Positions 14,402 through 15,327 of a DNA stretch of 15,327 nt are shown one piece after another (within the stretch, counting starts at the first letter, position 1; each line of letters opens with the position of its first letter). A model generated the notes under the pieces. That model was not told where the DNA came from. It ran no database searches and worked only from the letters and a program-made list of their open reading frames with translations. The stretch is from Stercoripulliclostridium_A sp045535235 (GTDB lineage: Bacteria > Bacillota > Clostridia > Christensenellales > DTU072). Where the stretch lies: assembly GCA_045535235.1 (NCBI GenBank), contig JAZSLG010000054.1:1-15327 (forward strand), given 5' to 3'. The position numbers and the translations under genes are program-made.

Positions 14402-14830
14402 TTAGAAGGGAAGGTCGTCGTCATTTGCAACGGGACGAGCATCTTCCACTCTGGGAACTCTCCTGGTTTCACGTACTTCGGGGATATCGGGGATATCGTC
14501 GGAGCCGTTTTCGTTACGGGTGGAGAGGAATTGTACTTCGTCTGCAACGATTTCGGTAACGTATCTTCTTACGCCGTTAGCGTCGTCATAGGTACGGGTT
14601 TGGATGGAACCGCTAACGCCAACTTTGGAACCTTTCTTAAGGTGCTTAGCGCAGTTTTCAGCTTGGTTACGCCAGCAAACTACGGGCAAGAAGTCGGTTT
14701 GTTTGTCACCGTTTTGGCTCGAATAGGAGCGATTAACGGCTACGGTGAAACGGCAAACGCAAATGTTGGAAGGGGTGTAAGATTGTTCGGGGTCTTTGGT
14801 AAGGTTACCAATAAGAATAACTTTGTTCAT
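14402..14830 (-). CDS. ssb: Single-stranded DNA-binding protein
   Basis: The product has 142 residues. SSB coats single-stranded DNA in replication, repair and recombination. The OB fold (about 1-105) begins MNKVILIGNLTKDPE and contains RFTVAVNR, TDFLPVVCWR, LKKGSKVGVSGSIQTRTY and VTEIVADEVQFL. A short, acidic, disordered tail ends in DDDLPF, the partner-binding tip. The length is slightly short compared with the usual 150-175 residues because the linker is short. The ATG at 14830 follows AGGAGGAG, 13 bases after the rpsF stop. Its place between rpsF and rpsR is the standard Firmicutes arrangement, which marks this as the housekeeping copy. Confidence 0.97.
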   Translation of the reverse strand: MNKVILIGNLTKDPEQSYTPSNICVCRFTVAVNRSYSSQNGDKQTDFLPVVCWRNQAENCAKHLKKGSKVGVSGSIQTRTYDDANGVRRYVTEIVADEVQFLSTRNENGSDDIPDIPEVRETRRVPRVEDARPVANDDDLPF

Positions 14831-14843
14831 AACACTCCTCCTA

Positions 14844-15128
14844 TTAGAATTGCTTGGTTATCATTTGACGAACAACGTTTTCGTTAATTCTCATTTGTCT
14901 GTCAAGTTCTGCGGGAACGGTTGCAGCAGCTTCGAATTGAACAAGAACGTAGTAGCCTTCGGTCTTATAGTTGATGGGATATGCGTACTTGCGGGTACCC
15001 CACTTGTCAACCATACTTACAGAACCGCCAAGACTTTCGATAAGGTCAGTATACTTAGTGATAACTGCTTCTTTCGCTTCGTCTTCAATACCGTTTTCGA
15101 TGATGAATAAAACTTGGTATTTGTTCAT
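14844..15128 (-). CDS. rpsF: 30S ribosomal protein S6
   Basis: The product has 94 residues, a normal length for S6. It forms a complex with S18 on 16S rRNA. The beta-alpha-beta fold is recognisable from MNKYQVLFIIENGIEDE, IESLGGSVSMVDKWGTRKYAYPI and GYYVLVQFEA. The segment WGTRKYAYPI is the family signature. The ATG at 15128 follows AAGGAGGTAAAATAAT, a near-perfect site. It is the first gene of the rpsF-ssb-rpsR operon. Its leader of about 70 bases contains a CCG-bearing hairpin that may be the S6:S18 autoregulatory site. Confidence 0.97.
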   Translation of the reverse strand: MNKYQVLFIIENGIEDEAKEAVITKYTDLIESLGGSVSMVDKWGTRKYAYPINYKTEGYYVLVQFEAAATVPAELDRQMRINENVVRQMITKQF

Positions 15129-15155
15129 ATTATTTTACCTCCTTTTGGACTTATG

Positions 15156-15176
15156 GCTCTACCTATCCGGTAGAAC
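15156..15176 (-). promoter_or_regulatory. Leader hairpin upstream of rpsF, possible S6:S18 autoregulatory site
   Basis: TCTACC (15174-15169) and GGTAGA (15163-15158) pair around a GGATA loop, extended by U-G and G-C pairs. It contains ACCGG in the region where S6:S18 leader motifs of other bacteria carry a conserved CCG. The position, between promoter and ribosome binding site, fits; identity with that motif is inferred. Confidence 0.5.
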
Positions 15177-15208
15177 AAGGATTTATAGTTGCCTACAAAT
15201 GCTTTAAT

Positions 15209-15237
15209 ATTATATATATAATAAATTGACTTGTAAA
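15209..15237 (-). promoter_or_regulatory. Promoter of the rpsF-ssb-rpsR operon
   Basis: TTTACA (15237-15232), 17-bp spacer, TATAAT (15214-15209). The -10 is a perfect match, and the leader is about 70 bases. Confidence 0.75.
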
Positions 15238-15300
15238 GCAATTTTTCAAACTTTTTCCACTATTTCTTATAATTTTTCCAAAAAAAATTACAAAAAAATG

Positions 15301-15327
15301 TTGACAAATACCCCGTGGGGGTATATA
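15301..15327 (+). promoter_or_regulatory. Plus-strand promoter with a CsoR-type palindromic operator in its spacer
   Basis: TTGACA (15301-15306) is followed by a 17-base spacer and then TATA, where the window ends. The spacer is almost filled by ATACCCC (15308-15314), GTG, GGGGTAT (15318-15324), a perfect 7-bp inverted repeat. TACCCC-n-GGGGTA palindromes are characteristic operators of CsoR-family repressors (copper, persulfide). The controlled gene is outside the window. Confidence 0.7.

Noticed and set aside
14144..14887. 247-codon plus-strand frame opposite rpsR and ssb
   Set aside because: It is antisense to two unmistakable housekeeping genes and arises from their codon bias.
15238..15300. 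Gene or terminator between the rpsF promoter and the right-edge promoter
   Set aside because: Only A/T-rich sequence with homopolymer runs; no stem or open frame is seen.

Overview
The window looks like a chromosomal piece from an uncultivated, gut-type Clostridia-like member of the Bacillota. The evidence is the order rpsF-ssb-rpsR, strong AGGAGG-type ribosome binding sites, sigma-A promoters with 17-bp spacers, a BspA-type leucine-rich lipoprotein ending in a YYYWYK tail, InlB-like repeats, and plant-glycan hydrolases. Almost every gene is on the minus strand. The exceptions are a small XRE regulator and a promoter at the right edge.

Layout, left to right. (1) 1-3498: a minus-strand operon of an alpha/beta-hydrolase-like protein, a GH31 glycosidase and the N-terminus of the transcription-repair coupling factor Mfd (cut by the window edge). 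The last two genes are joined by a TAATG stop/start overlap. The hydrolase-like protein has Glu where the catalytic Ser should be, and its mRNA looks leaderless. (2) 3553-7620: two surface lipoproteins, each with its own promoter: a 1008-residue BspA/LRR_5 protein with seven Cys-x-x-Cys repeats, and a 287-residue InlB-repeat lipoprotein. (3) 7605-7841: a divergent 62-residue XRE repressor. A 9-bp inverted repeat in the shared intergenic region covers the lipoprotein promoter -35 box. (4) 7847-10303: an exported GH78-type alpha-L-rhamnosidase between terminators. (5) 10338-12811: a membrane protein of unknown role, a Sel1-repeat protein, and a small membrane-protein gene broken by a frameshift at a T6 run. 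(6) 12990-13719: an AT-rich nucleotidyltransferase-fold gene that may have been acquired. (7) 14078-15237: rpsR, ssb and rpsF with a leader hairpin. (8) 15301-15327: a plus-strand promoter whose spacer is filled by a TACCCC-GTG-GGGGTA palindrome, the classic CsoR-family operator type, driving an off-window gene.

The most unusual content is a family of five structured intergenic repeats. Three copies lie in tandem at 10983-11445 with an exact 162-bp period, and two at 13797-14080 with a 156-bp period. Four of them share a core, GACGGGA-(G/C)-TTTAC-loop-GTAAA-(T/C)-GACCGA, closed by stems whose sequence changes while pairing is kept in the two right-hand copies. Each cluster begins, in minus orientation, exactly at the stop codon of the upstream gene (Sel1 gene and rpsR). 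I do not recognise this family. It could be an undescribed RNA, an elaborate 3'-end or terminator element, or a mobile palindromic repeat.

The two glycosidases suggest use of plant or host glycans, with the lipoproteins at the cell surface. Nothing in the sequence links them to one regulator.
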